A program made the position numbers and the translations under genes. Shown in pieces: positions 29,243-37,513 of a stretch of 64,000 bases of DNA. The DNA lies in NCBI GenBank assembly GCA_040219295.1, contig JAVJST010000005.1, positions 310,001 to 374,000 of the forward strand. Direction: 5' to 3'. This DNA comes from JAVJST01 sp040219295 (lineage in GTDB: Bacteria > Pseudomonadota > Alphaproteobacteria > Rhodospirillales > Casp-alpha2). The notes beneath the pieces are model-generated. The model had not been told where the DNA came from and ran no database searches. It worked only from the letters and a program-made list of their open reading frames with translations. The number at the start of each line of letters is the position of its first letter. Within the stretch, counting starts at the first letter, position 1.

Positions 29243-29259
29243 GTATAAAAATATTATAC
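29243..29259. promoter_or_regulatory. Inverted repeat, candidate LysR operator
   Basis: GTATAA and TTATAC form perfect 6-base arms around a 5-base centre and fit the T-N11-A pattern bound by LysR regulators. The site lies seven bases upstream of the LysR start codon and about 80 bases upstream of the divergent methyltransferase start, a usual position for an autoregulatory and activating site. Confidence 0.5.
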
Positions 29260-29337
29260 GATGAGTTTCAATATATTCGATTTATTCGTGTATGCCGTTA
29301 TGCCTGAATCCTTCCCGTAGGGAAGGGATTAGATAAA

Positions 29338-30873
29338 TTGGTCGCACACGTTAATCGTAGGCGGTTGGGACGCGCCCAACGTTCGCCTAGGTCCCGAATC
29401 CGAGAATTGCCGACGCCTGCCATCGTTCAGCGACGGATTCCTGTTTACGATCTTCTCGACGAAGAGGAACTCGTTCGCCTCGAAGATCAGGCAGACTGGA
29501 TTCTGAAGGAAATTGGTATCGAGTTTCGGAATGATCCGGAAGCGATCGAGCTGTTCCGACAGGCCGGCGCAACCGTCGACGGAGAACGAATCCGCTTCGA
29601 TCCCGGTCACGCAAGGTACCTGTGCAGTACGGCGCCCTGCGCCTTTCGCATGCATGCTCGCGACCCGTCCCGCGATATCGTCGTTGGCGGCGATCACATC
29701 GTTCTCTGCCCGGCCTATGGATCGCCGTTCGTTACCGATTTGGATCGCGGCCGGCGGTACGCGTCGGTCGCCGACTTCGAGAACTTCGTCAAACTGACCT
29801 ACATGACACCGTGGCTGCACCATTCGAGCGGTACCGTTTGCGAACCGGTCGACGTAGCCGTCAACAAACGTCATCTCGATATGGTTTATGCGCATCTGCG
29901 ACTTTCGACGAAGCCCTTCATGGGGTCGGTAACTGCGCCGCAACGGGCGCGGGATTCCATTGACATGGCGCGGATTGTCTTCGGCGACGAGTTCGTCGAC
30001 GGCCACTGCGTCATACAGGGCAACATCAATGTAAACTCGCCACTTGTATACGACGAGGTCATGAGTGGCGCGCTCAAGGAATATGCCCGGGCGAACCAGG
30101 GGATCGTACTATCGCCCTTCATACTCGGCGGTGCGATGGGGCCTGTGACGCAGCCCGCCCTCCTGGCCCAGTCCCACGCCGAGGCCATGGTTGGCATCGC
30201 GCTTGGCCAGTTGGTAAGGCCAGGCTCACCTGCTGTTTATGGCAACTTCCTGACGACGATGGATCTCCGCACCGGGGCGCCGACGTTCGGCACGCCCGAG
30301 GCGAACCTGTCGGCCTTCGCCATCGGACAGTTGTGCCGGCGTTTGGGGCTGCCGTTACGGTGTGGGGGCCATTACACGTCCTCCAAGGTTGCCGACGGGC
30401 AGGCGATGCAGGAATCGGTCGCGGGCATGATGGCCGGACTACTCGCCGGCGCCAATTTCATCCACCAGTCCGCCGGATGGCTCGAAGGCGGCCTGACCAT
30501 CGGCTACGAGAAATTCGTCATGGATGCCGATCACTGCGGCATGATGCTCCGCATGATGGCGGGGTTGACTATCGACGACGAAACCCTCGCAAGGGAGGCC
30601 TACCGGGAAGCCGGTCCTGGCAAGACATTTCTCGGCACTGCGCACACCTATACCCATTTCAGGTTCGCCAATCACCAGAGTGAACTCACGGACTCGACGC
30701 CGTACGAGCAATGGACGGAAGCGGGTTCGCGCGATTTGCAGATCCGCGCGAACGAGTGCTGGAAACGGATGCTCGCAGAGTACGAGGCGCCACCAATTGA
30801 GCCCGGCGTCGACGAGGCGCTCAGGGATTTCGTCCGCAAGCGCAGGAATGCCGAACCCGATCAATGGCATTGA
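29338..30873 (+). CDS. MttB-superfamily methyltransferase (no pyrrolysine)
   Basis: A 511-residue member of the trimethylamine methyltransferase MttB superfamily, TIM-barrel enzymes that move a methyl group from a quaternary or tertiary amine to a corrinoid protein. Family-like segments include LEDQADWILKEIGIEFRND near the N-terminus, the NSPLVYDEVMSGALKEYARANQ region, and the Gly-rich GLLAGANFIHQSAGWLEGGL. The frame is continuous, with no in-frame TAG, so it belongs to the non-pyrrolysine branch, whose known members use glycine betaine, carnitine or proline betaine. The start appears to be TTG with GAAGGG somewhat far upstream. No corrinoid protein gene is adjacent; a GcvT-like gene follows 36 bases later. 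Confidence 0.88.
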   Translation: MVAHVNRRRLGRAQRSPRSRIRELPTPAIVQRRIPVYDLLDEEELVRLEDQADWILKEIGIEFRNDPEAIELFRQAGATVDGERIRFDPGHARYLCSTAPCAFRMHARDPSRDIVVGGDHIVLCPAYGSPFVTDLDRGRRYASVADFENFVKLTYMTPWLHHSSGTVCEPVDVAVNKRHLDMVYAHLRLSTKPFMGSVTAPQRARDSIDMARIVFGDEFVDGHCVIQGNINVNSPLVYDEVMSGALKEYARANQGIVLSPFILGGAMGPVTQPALLAQSHAEAMVGIALGQLVRPGSPAVYGNFLTTMDLRTGAPTFGTPEANLSAFAIGQLCRRLGLPLRCGGHYTSSKVADGQAMQESVAGMMAGLLAGANFIHQSAGWLEGGLTIGYEKFVMDADHCGMMLRMMAGLTIDDETLAREAYREAGPGKTFLGTAHTYTHFRFANHQSELTDSTPYEQWTEAGSRDLQIRANECWKRMLAEYEAPPIEPGVDEALRDFVRKRRNAEPDQWH

Positions 30874-30909
30874 GAACCGATCGAACCGACAAGACGAGGA
30901 GATTCTAGA

Positions 30910-32004
30910 ATGACCGAGGAACTCTCGCGGACTTCCGCACTGGCTTCCCGCCACGCCAAACTCGGATCCGGGCTCGAGGACTGGAACGGCATGGGAACCG
31001 CCTGGACCTACAATACCGACCCGAACGACGAACACGACGCAGTGCGTGAACGAGCGGGGATGTTCGACATGTCACCCCTCAAGAAGGTGTTCATCCGCGG
31101 CGATGATGCGCCACAGGTTGCCGATCACGTGATTAGCCGAGATGTGACGAAGATCGCTCCGGGGCAGTCGGCGTACGGCACGATCCTAAGCGATCGAGGC
31201 ACTGTCTGCGACGATGCCATCGTTGCCAACAATTCCGACGACGAGTGGATGCTGGTACACGGATCCGGCGAGAGCATGGAGCGGCTTTCGGAGTCTGCCG
31301 AGGGCCTAAACGTGACGCTGGAACTCGACGACGACCTGCATGACATCTCGGTTCAGGGGCCAGATTCGCTGGAGATTCTCGACGCGCACACGCCTGCGGA
31401 TCTGGCGTCGCTCGCTTATTTCCACCACCTCGAAACGACGTTGTTCGGTTACCCGTGCCGATTGTCGCGAACCGGTTATTCCGGTGAACGCGGATACGAG
31501 ATCTTCGCCCGTGCCAACGTTGTCGGCGATATCTGGGATCGGCTCGCCGACAACGGTGTCATGCCTTGCTCGTTCACTGCGCTCGACAAGGTGCGAATCG
31601 AGGCGGCGCTGCTGTTCTTCGGTTACGACATGACGAGCGACCACACGCCTTGGGAGGTCGGTCTCGGATTCACGATCAACCTGGCCAAGGCGGACTACCG
31701 CGGCAAGGCGGCTGTCGAGGCCTCAAGAGGAAAGGAGCGATTCATCGCAGGCGGGATCGTTGCCGATCACGATGACATGCTGGCTGGCGGCGAGACACTG
31801 TCGCTCGACGGCGAGAACGTCGGCACGGTCAACAGCCCGTGCTGGTCGCACCGCATGAACAAGTCACTGGCCCTCGTGCATCTTCGGTCCGACGCCGCCG
31901 TTGCGGGCACGCGACTTGAGGTCAACGGTGAAGGTCTATCTTGTTCGGCGACCGTCGAGCGAACGCCGTTCTATGATCCCGCGAAAACAAGGACGCATGC
32001 TTAA
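30910..32004 (+). CDS. GcvT-like aminomethyltransferase / folate-dependent demethylase
   Basis: A 364-residue protein of the GcvT family, which transfers one-carbon groups to tetrahydrofolate. Typical features: RERAGMFDMSPLKKVFIRGDDA near residue 45-66, SVQGPDS, the folate-site segment RTGYSGERGYEIF, ALDKVRIEAAL, and the C-terminal beta-barrel. A strong GAGGAG lies eight bases before the ATG. It is probably cotranscribed with the MttB-like gene. It is not the glycine-cleavage T protein, because gcvH and gcvP are absent. I infer that it passes a methyl group from a methylated amine to folate. Its stop overlaps the convergent aminotransferase stop by four bases. Confidence 0.9.
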   Translation: MTEELSRTSALASRHAKLGSGLEDWNGMGTAWTYNTDPNDEHDAVRERAGMFDMSPLKKVFIRGDDAPQVADHVISRDVTKIAPGQSAYGTILSDRGTVCDDAIVANNSDDEWMLVHGSGESMERLSESAEGLNVTLELDDDLHDISVQGPDSLEILDAHTPADLASLAYFHHLETTLFGYPCRLSRTGYSGERGYEIFARANVVGDIWDRLADNGVMPCSFTALDKVRIEAALLFFGYDMTSDHTPWEVGLGFTINLAKADYRGKAAVEASRGKERFIAGGIVADHDDMLAGGETLSLDGENVGTVNSPCWSHRMNKSLALVHLRSDAAVAGTRLEVNGEGLSCSATVERTPFYDPAKTRTHA

Positions 32005-33371
32005 CCGCAGACCTCGTCGACCGCTTCCGTCATGGCGCCAACGATGATGTCGGTCTCGGCCGGGGTGATGCAGAGCGGCGGTGCGAAGCCGAGAATATCT
32101 CCCTGCGGCATGGCGCGCGCAATGACACCGCGCCGAACCAGGGCCGCGGCGATCTTGGCCCCGACACCCAGGCTCGGGTCGTAGAACGTCCGGCTGTCGC
32201 GATCCTCGACCAGCTCGACGGCGATCAGCAGGCCTTCGCCGCGGATCTCGCCAACGTTGGGATGATCGCCGAGTGCGTCATTGAGCGCCTGCTTGAAGTG
32301 GGCGCCGGTTGCGGTAGCGTTGGCGACCAGGCCGAGTTCGTCGACCAGTTTCAGGTTGGCGACGCCGGCCGCCGCACCGATGGGGTGAGCCGAATAGGTC
32401 CAGCCGTGGCCAATGGCGCCGAACTCGTCGGTGCCTTGCTCCAGAACCTTCCAGACCCGGTCGGAGACGATCGAAGCGGAGAGCGGCGCGTACGCCGAGG
32501 TCAGTCCCTTGGCGGAGGTAATGATGTCGGCGGTGATGCCGTAGTGGTCGGAACCGAACATCGAGCCGAGACGTCCGAAGCCGGTCACCACTTCGTCGGC
32601 GATCAGCAGGATGTCGTACTTCTGCAGCACCGGCTGGATGGCCGCCCAGTAACCGGCGGGCGGCGGCACCAGGCCGCCGGTGCCGAGCGCCGGCTCGCCG
32701 ATGAAGGCGGCAATCGTGTCGGGGCCCTCGGCGAGGATCAGTTCCTCGAGCCTGGCCGCGCAGTGCGCCGAGAACTCCTCCTCGCTCACCGAGAGGTCTT
32801 CGCGCCGGTAGTAGTAGGGGGCCTCGGTGTGGACGACCTGGGCGAGCGGCAGATCGAACTTCTTGTGAAACAGCTCGAGCCCGGTCAGGGATCCGGTCAT
32901 CAGGCCTGATCCGTGGTAGCCGCGCCAGCGCGAGATGATCTTCTTCTTCTCGGGGCGGCCGAGCACGTTGTTGTAGTACCAGACGAGCTTGATGTTGGTT
33001 TCGTTTGCGTCCGAGCCGGACAGTCCGAAGTAGACCTTGCTCATGTTGTCAGGCGCGCGGTCGAGGACCATCTTGGCAAGCGTGATCGAGGCCTCGGTAC
33101 CGTGACCGACGTAGGCATGATAGTAGGCTAGCTCCTTTGCCTGCCTGGCGATGGCCTCGGCGATTTCCGGGCGGCCGTAACCGACGTTGACGCAGTAGAG
33201 CCCGGCAAAGCCGTCGAGCAGGCGGGTGCCGTTGCGATCCTCGATGTAGACGCCGGACCCGCCGGTGACGATGCGGTTGGCGAGTTCGCCGCGAGCGAAC
33301 TGGGCGAGGTGGGTCGACGGGTGGAAGAAGTTCTCCCGGTCCCACTGGTCGAGATGATCGTTTTTCAACAT
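32001..33371 (-). CDS. doeD: Class III aminotransferase, DoeD/Atf-like (diaminobutyrate transaminase)
   Basis: A PLP-dependent aminotransferase of fold type I, class III, 456 residues from the chosen ATG (MLKNDHLDQW; an open extension of 28 residues is unsupported). The PLP lysine is K288 in TSAKGLTS, preceded by LLIADEVVTGFGR. The segments RIVTGGSGVYIEDRNG, GFAGLYCVNVGYGR and LSGSDANETNIKLVWYYNN match the aminotransferase of ectoine catabolism. That enzyme (DoeD) converts 2,4-diaminobutyrate to aspartate semialdehyde. It is the last gene of the eutB-eutC-asnC-ssd-atf run, which supports this role over the related omega-amino-acid transaminases. Confidence 0.8.
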   Translation of the reverse strand: MLKNDHLDQWDRENFFHPSTHLAQFARGELANRIVTGGSGVYIEDRNGTRLLDGFAGLYCVNVGYGRPEIAEAIARQAKELAYYHAYVGHGTEASITLAKMVLDRAPDNMSKVYFGLSGSDANETNIKLVWYYNNVLGRPEKKKIISRWRGYHGSGLMTGSLTGLELFHKKFDLPLAQVVHTEAPYYYRREDLSVSEEEFSAHCAARLEELILAEGPDTIAAFIGEPALGTGGLVPPPAGYWAAIQPVLQKYDILLIADEVVTGFGRLGSMFGSDHYGITADIITSAKGLTSAYAPLSASIVSDRVWKVLEQGTDEFGAIGHGWTYSAHPIGAAAGVANLKLVDELGLVANATATGAHFKQALNDALGDHPNVGEIRGEGLLIAVELVEDRDSRTFYDPSLGVGAKIAAALVRRGVIARAMPQGDILGFAPPLCITPAETDIIVGAMTEAVDEVCG

Positions 33372-33408
33372 GTCCTGGGTTCTCCTGAGCTTGCCCGTGG
33401 CCGGTCGG

Positions 33409-34887
33409 TCACGACCAGTCGCGGCATACGTATTTGACATCCGAGAAAGCTTCAAGGCCGCTGCGCGATCCTTCGCGGCCGAGACCGGATTGCTTCATGC
33501 CGCCGAACGGGATCGGCGCGCCGGTGACCTTGGTCCGGTTGACGCCGATCATACCGAACTGCAGCGCACGGCTGACCCGGTAGATGCGGGACGGATCCCT
33601 GGTGTGGACGTAGGCCATCAGGCCGTACTCGGTGTCGTTTGCCTGGCGGACGACCGCATTTTCGTCATCGAACGGCGCGATCGCCGCGATGGGGCCGAAG
33701 GTTTCCTCATGCATGATCCGCGCGCTGTCCGGCACGTCGGCCAGGACCGTGGGCTCAAAGAACAGGGGCCCGAGGTCCTCGCGCACCTTGCCGCCGCAAA
33801 GCAGCCGGGCACCCTTTTCAATCGCGTCCTCGACGTGGGCCGTCTGCTTGTCGACGGCGGCGCCGTTCATCAGCGGCCCGATCGCCGGATCGTCGAGGCC
33901 GCGGCCGATGGCCAGCGCCCGGGTTTTCTCCGCGAAGCGCGTGCAGAAGTCGTCATAGACGGGACGTTCGACGAACATCCGGTTGGCGCCGAGGCAGTCC
34001 TGGCCGGACGTCGCGAACTTGGCGCCGATGGCCTCGTCGACGGCCCGCTCCAGGTCGGCGTCGGCGAACACGATGAACGGCGCGTGTCCGCCGAGCTCGA
34101 GGCTGAGGCGCTTGATCGTTCCGGCGCACTGACCGTAGAGCAACCGGCCGATCTCGGTCGATCCGGTGAACGAGAGCGCCCGGACCCGCGGGTCGGCCGT
34201 CCACGGCTCGACGATCTCGGCGGGCTCGCCGGTAACGACGTTGAACACACCGGCCGGAAGCCCCGCGCGTTCCGCCAGTTCGGCGAGCGCCAGGGCCGAG
34301 AACGGCGTTTCCTTCGACGGGTGCACGACGACGGTGCAGCCGACCGCGAGCGCGGCGGCGGCCTTGCGCGTGATCATGGCGTTGGGAAAGTTCCACGGGG
34401 TCACCAGCGCAGCGACGCCGACGGGTTCGAGCCAGACCTCGACCTCGGCATTCGGCAGGTGCGAGGTGATGCTCATGATGTCGGGTCGTTTGGCCTGTTC
34501 GGCGAAGAACTCGATGAACGATGCGCCATACTCGATCTCGCCGCGCGACTCGGAGATCGGCTTGCCCTGCTCCAGCGTCATGATCAGGGCGAGATCTTCC
34601 TTGTGCCCGATCAGCAGCTCGTACCAGCGCCGCAGAACCGCAGTGCGTTCCTGCGGCAAGAGGGCGGCCCACGCCGGGAAGGCCGCCTGCGCGGCGGCGA
34701 CCGCGGCCGTGCTTTCCGCGCCGCTCATGGCCGGAACGGCGCCGATGCGGGCACCATTCGCCGGATCGGTCACGTCAATGCTGCGGCCGGTTTCGGTCGA
34801 ACACCAGGCGCCGTCGATGTAGGCGTGTTCGCGAAACAGGCGCGGGTCGTCGAGGCGGTCGAGATCATCGGTACGGTCGAGAGGCAC
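33409..34887 (-). CDS. NAD(P)-dependent aldehyde dehydrogenase (SSADH-like; DoeC/Ssd role)
   Basis: A 492-residue aldehyde dehydrogenase resembling succinate-semialdehyde dehydrogenases. It has the NAD-binding PWNFPNAMITRKAAAALAVG, KETPFSALALAELAERAGLP, FTGSTEIGR, the general base E264 in LELGGHAP, and the nucleophile C298 in SGQDCLGANR. Sitting between the asnC-type regulator and the DoeD-like aminotransferase, it is the expected Ssd/DoeC enzyme that oxidises aspartate semialdehyde to aspartate. A conventional succinate semialdehyde role with the GABA aminotransferase near 60 kb cannot be excluded from sequence. The next gene is 37 bases away. Confidence 0.87.
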   Translation of the reverse strand: MPLDRTDDLDRLDDPRLFREHAYIDGAWCSTETGRSIDVTDPANGARIGAVPAMSGAESTAAVAAAQAAFPAWAALLPQERTAVLRRWYELLIGHKEDLALIMTLEQGKPISESRGEIEYGASFIEFFAEQAKRPDIMSITSHLPNAEVEVWLEPVGVAALVTPWNFPNAMITRKAAAALAVGCTVVVHPSKETPFSALALAELAERAGLPAGVFNVVTGEPAEIVEPWTADPRVRALSFTGSTEIGRLLYGQCAGTIKRLSLELGGHAPFIVFADADLERAVDEAIGAKFATSGQDCLGANRMFVERPVYDDFCTRFAEKTRALAIGRGLDDPAIGPLMNGAAVDKQTAHVEDAIEKGARLLCGGKVREDLGPLFFEPTVLADVPDSARIMHEETFGPIAAIAPFDDENAVVRQANDTEYGLMAYVHTRDPSRIYRVSRALQFGMIGVNRTKVTGAPIPFGGMKQSGLGREGSRSGLEAFSDVKYVCRDWS

Positions 34888-35024
34888 GTTGGAATCCCCG
34901 TCTTTGAAGTTCGTGATCGCGGGCGATTCTATCGGGACAGCGGCAGAATGTGCCTTTGAAGTTGCGGCGCCGGGAAGAGGAATCCTCTGTCGGACATCGG
35001 TTCCGCAGATGATTCTTCGGGTCG

Positions 35025-35507
35025 TCAGTCGGCGGGCAGGCGCGCCGGCACCGGCGGTAGAGGAGACGTCTTGACCGGCTTGGTCACGACGTAGGTGAAG
35101 TATCTTCGCAGCCCGATGTCGGCCTCGAGCATGCCGTCGACCCGGCGCTGGTAGGCGTCGACGTCGGCACAGGCAAACTTCAGCAGGTAATCAATGCCGC
35201 CGCCGACGGCCCAGCACTCGACCACGTCGTCGTAGGTCAGGATGGCGTCCTCGAATTGCTTGAAATCCTCGGCGCGGTGGCTGGCCAGTTCGGCCTCCAT
35301 GAAGATGACCGACAGCGGGCCGAACGCGCTCAGCGATATGCGCGCGCCGTAGCCTTCGATGATGCCGTTGTCCTCGAGTCGCTTGAGCCGTTCCCAGCAG
35401 GGTGTCGCCGACAGGTTGACGCGTCTGGCGAGCTCCGTCTTGGTGACCCGGCCGTCCGTTTGCAGGATCGAGAGAATTTTCAGATCGCGGTCGTCGAGTG
35501 CCAGCAT
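35025..35507 (-). CDS. Lrp/AsnC-family regulator, DoeX/AsnC of ectoine cluster
   Basis: A 160-residue Lrp/AsnC regulator. The helix-turn-helix is DLKILSILQTDGRVTKTELARRVNLSATPCWERLKRLE, followed by a RAM effector domain with VVECWAVGGGIDYLLK. Its position between eutC and the aldehyde dehydrogenase is the same as that of AsnC/DoeX in ectoine degradation clusters. In Halomonas, DoeX binds DNA near doeA. It begins seven bases after the eutC stop, so it is in the operon and is probably autoregulatory. The C-terminus is Pro-rich (TSPLPPVPARLPAD). Confidence 0.88.
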   Translation of the reverse strand: MLALDDRDLKILSILQTDGRVTKTELARRVNLSATPCWERLKRLEDNGIIEGYGARISLSAFGPLSVIFMEAELASHRAEDFKQFEDAILTYDDVVECWAVGGGIDYLLKFACADVDAYQRRVDGMLEADIGLRRYFTYVVTKPVKTSPLPPVPARLPAD

Positions 35508-35514
35508 GGTCCGC

Positions 35515-36507
35515 TCACGCCTTGATCACGGTGCCGGCGCCTGCCGCGCGCGCCGCCTTCAGCGCGAAGGTGGCGATGGCGGTGTCCTGCGCACCGGTGC
35601 CGGTCAGGTCGCAGAGCGTGATATCGTCCGGCGACGTACGGCCGGGCGTGTCCCCGGCGATGACGTGGCCGAGCTCGTGGAGTACGTCGGTGCCGGAGAA
35701 CGTGCCGGCGGCGATCGCCGTACGCAGTTCACCGAGTTTCTCGCACTGGCTGATGCGATCCGGCACGTAGGCATCGATGCGCTGGAACACCGCCGGGTCG
35801 ATCTCGTTCTTGCCGCCCTGGTCAGATCCCATGGCGGTGATGTGCAGGCCGGGATGCAGCCAGTCGGCCATCAGCACGGGCTCGGTTGCAGGTGTCGTCG
35901 TGACGACGAGCTGGCTCTCGGCAACGACGGCGGCAGGATTTATCTCAGCGGACGCCTCGACACCGAGCTCTTCCGCCAGGTCGGCGGCGCAGACGATCGC
36001 TTTCTCCATATCGCGTCCCCAGACGAGAACCCGGGAGAACGGCCGCACCAGATGGGCCGCACGCATCTGCAGACGGGCCTGCACGCCGGTACCGAGTACG
36101 CCGGCGGTCTCGACGTCTGGTGCCAGATGCTTCGCCGCAACCCCGCCCGCGGCCGCCGTGCGGACGTCGGTGAGGTAGCCGTTGTCGAGCAGCAGAGCAT
36201 CGACCAGCCCGGTCCTGGCCGAAAACACGATCATCAGGCCGTTCAGGCTCGGCAGGCCGAGCGACGGGTTGTCGAAGAAGCCGGGGCTGACCTTGATCGC
36301 GAAACCGTCGAACCCTGGAATGTAGGCGGTCTTCACGTCGACCTCACCGTTGGCATCCGGAATCTCCATCGACAGGATCGGCGGCATGATGACGCCGCCG
36401 CCGGCGAGTGCGGCGAATGCCTGCTCGACGACGTCGAGCGCCGCCGTATCGATGGACACCAGTCCCTGCAGGTCCGCCTCGGTCAGCACGAAGATGTCAC
36501 GCGCCAT
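35515..36507 (-). CDS. eutC: EutC-like ornithine cyclodeaminase/mu-crystallin family protein
   Basis: A 330-residue NAD(P)-dependent protein of the ornithine cyclodeaminase family. It matches the EutC pattern with MPPILSMEIPDANGEVDVKT, FAIKVSPGFFDNPSLGLPSL, LLLDNGYLTDVRTAAAGG and the dinucleotide loop GVLGTGVQARLQ. In the proposed hydroxyectoine pathway EutB removes water from the hydroxylated intermediate and EutC reduces the resulting product, allowing it to join ectoine breakdown. It overlaps the upstream eutB gene by 11 bases. The related iminosuccinate reductase BhcD is the main alternative, but bhcA and bhcC partners are missing. Confidence 0.85.
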   Translation of the reverse strand: MARDIFVLTEADLQGLVSIDTAALDVVEQAFAALAGGGVIMPPILSMEIPDANGEVDVKTAYIPGFDGFAIKVSPGFFDNPSLGLPSLNGLMIVFSARTGLVDALLLDNGYLTDVRTAAAGGVAAKHLAPDVETAGVLGTGVQARLQMRAAHLVRPFSRVLVWGRDMEKAIVCAADLAEELGVEASAEINPAAVVAESQLVVTTTPATEPVLMADWLHPGLHITAMGSDQGGKNEIDPAVFQRIDAYVPDRISQCEKLGELRTAIAAGTFSGTDVLHELGHVIAGDTPGRTSPDDITLCDLTGTGAQDTAIATFALKAARAAGAGTVIKA

Positions 36508-37513
36508 AGCTCTCCCCCGTGATCGTCTTGTCGCCCAGCACGACGTCCCGGCCCTGCATGATGTCGGCGTGCAGGGTCATGTCGAGGTTTCGTCCGGTGA
36601 TGATCGTCGCCGCCGGGCCGCCCGGCTTCGGAAGTTTGCCCGAGATCAATGCGGCGATGCCGACGGCGCTGCCGCCTTCACAAACGATGCGGTCCTCGTA
36701 GTAGATCGTCTGCATGGCGCGGTAGATGTCCTCCTCCGTGACCAGCACGACGTCGTCCAGGTAATCGCGACATAGCGGGAACGACAGCCTGTTGTCGGGA
36801 CCGACGCCGCCGCCGAGCGAGTCGGCGAGGCTGGCGTACTCCTCGACCTCGACCGGGTGTCCGGCCCTGATCGATTCGTACATTGCGGCGCCTCGGTCCA
36901 TGGTGATCCCGATGACGCGGATGTCGGGCTTGTGATGCTTCAGCGCGAAGGCGATCCCGCCCGCGAGGCCGCCGCCCGACAGCGGGATCAGCACGGTCTC
37001 CAGATCGGGACGCTGTTCGAGCAGTTCTGAGCCGATGGTGCCCTGGCCGGCGATCACGTACGGATCGTCGAACGGCGATATCTCGACCAGGCCTTCTTCC
37101 TTGACCAGCCGCAGGCTCTCGACCTGAGCATCGTCCTGCGACTTGCCGACGATGCGGACCTCGGCGCCAAGGGCCTTGATGCCGTCGATCTTGGCCTGCG
37201 GCACCAGCGACGACATGCAAATCACCGCGCGAAGTCCACGCGTCTTGGCGGCGAAGGCAACGCCGCGGCCATGATTGCCCGTCGAACAGCAGGTCACCCC
37301 TGCAGCGTCCGCGGGCAGGTTGAAGATCGCGTTGGCCGCACCCCTGAGCTTGAAAGCGCCGACCGGCTGGGTGATTTCGAGCTTGAGAAGGAAATCGGCG
37401 CCGGTGAACGCGCTCATGTAGGGCGAGGGCACCAGCGGCGTGACCACGGCGGTATCCGCAATCGTCGCCCGGGCCCGTTCGATCCAGTCGTAGGAGAAAC
37501 CGTCACTCAGCAT
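36497..37513 (-). CDS. eutB: EutB-like PLP-dependent dehydratase
   Basis: A 338-residue fold type II PLP enzyme of the serine/threonine dehydratase group. The PLP lysine is K55 in VGAFKLRGAAN, and the phosphate-binding loop is SGGGLAGG. The characteristic EutB sequences are CCSTGNHGRGVAFAA, ISPFDDPYVIAGQGTIGSEL, ITMDRGAAMYESI and LADSLGGGVGPDNR. The start giving MLSDGFSYDW was chosen because the long upstream extension is shadow sequence from another gene. It overlaps the upstream lipoprotein gene by 11 bases and eutC by 11 bases. The alternative, beta-hydroxyaspartate dehydratase BhcB, is a close relative. Confidence 0.85.
   Translation of the reverse strand: MLSDGFSYDWIERARATIADTAVVTPLVPSPYMSAFTGADFLLKLEITQPVGAFKLRGAANAIFNLPADAAGVTCCSTGNHGRGVAFAAKTRGLRAVICMSSLVPQAKIDGIKALGAEVRIVGKSQDDAQVESLRLVKEEGLVEISPFDDPYVIAGQGTIGSELLEQRPDLETVLIPLSGGGLAGGIAFALKHHKPDIRVIGITMDRGAAMYESIRAGHPVEVEEYASLADSLGGGVGPDNRLSFPLCRDYLDDVVLVTEEDIYRAMQTIYYEDRIVCEGGSAVGIAALISGKLPKPGGPAATIITGRNLDMTLHADIMQGRDVVLGDKTITGESYGA

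Noticed and set aside
29338..30873. Possibility of a pyrrolysine-dependent MttB
   Set aside because: The frame has no internal TAG and no pylT, pylS or pylBCD genes are seen, so it belongs to the non-pyrrolysine branch.
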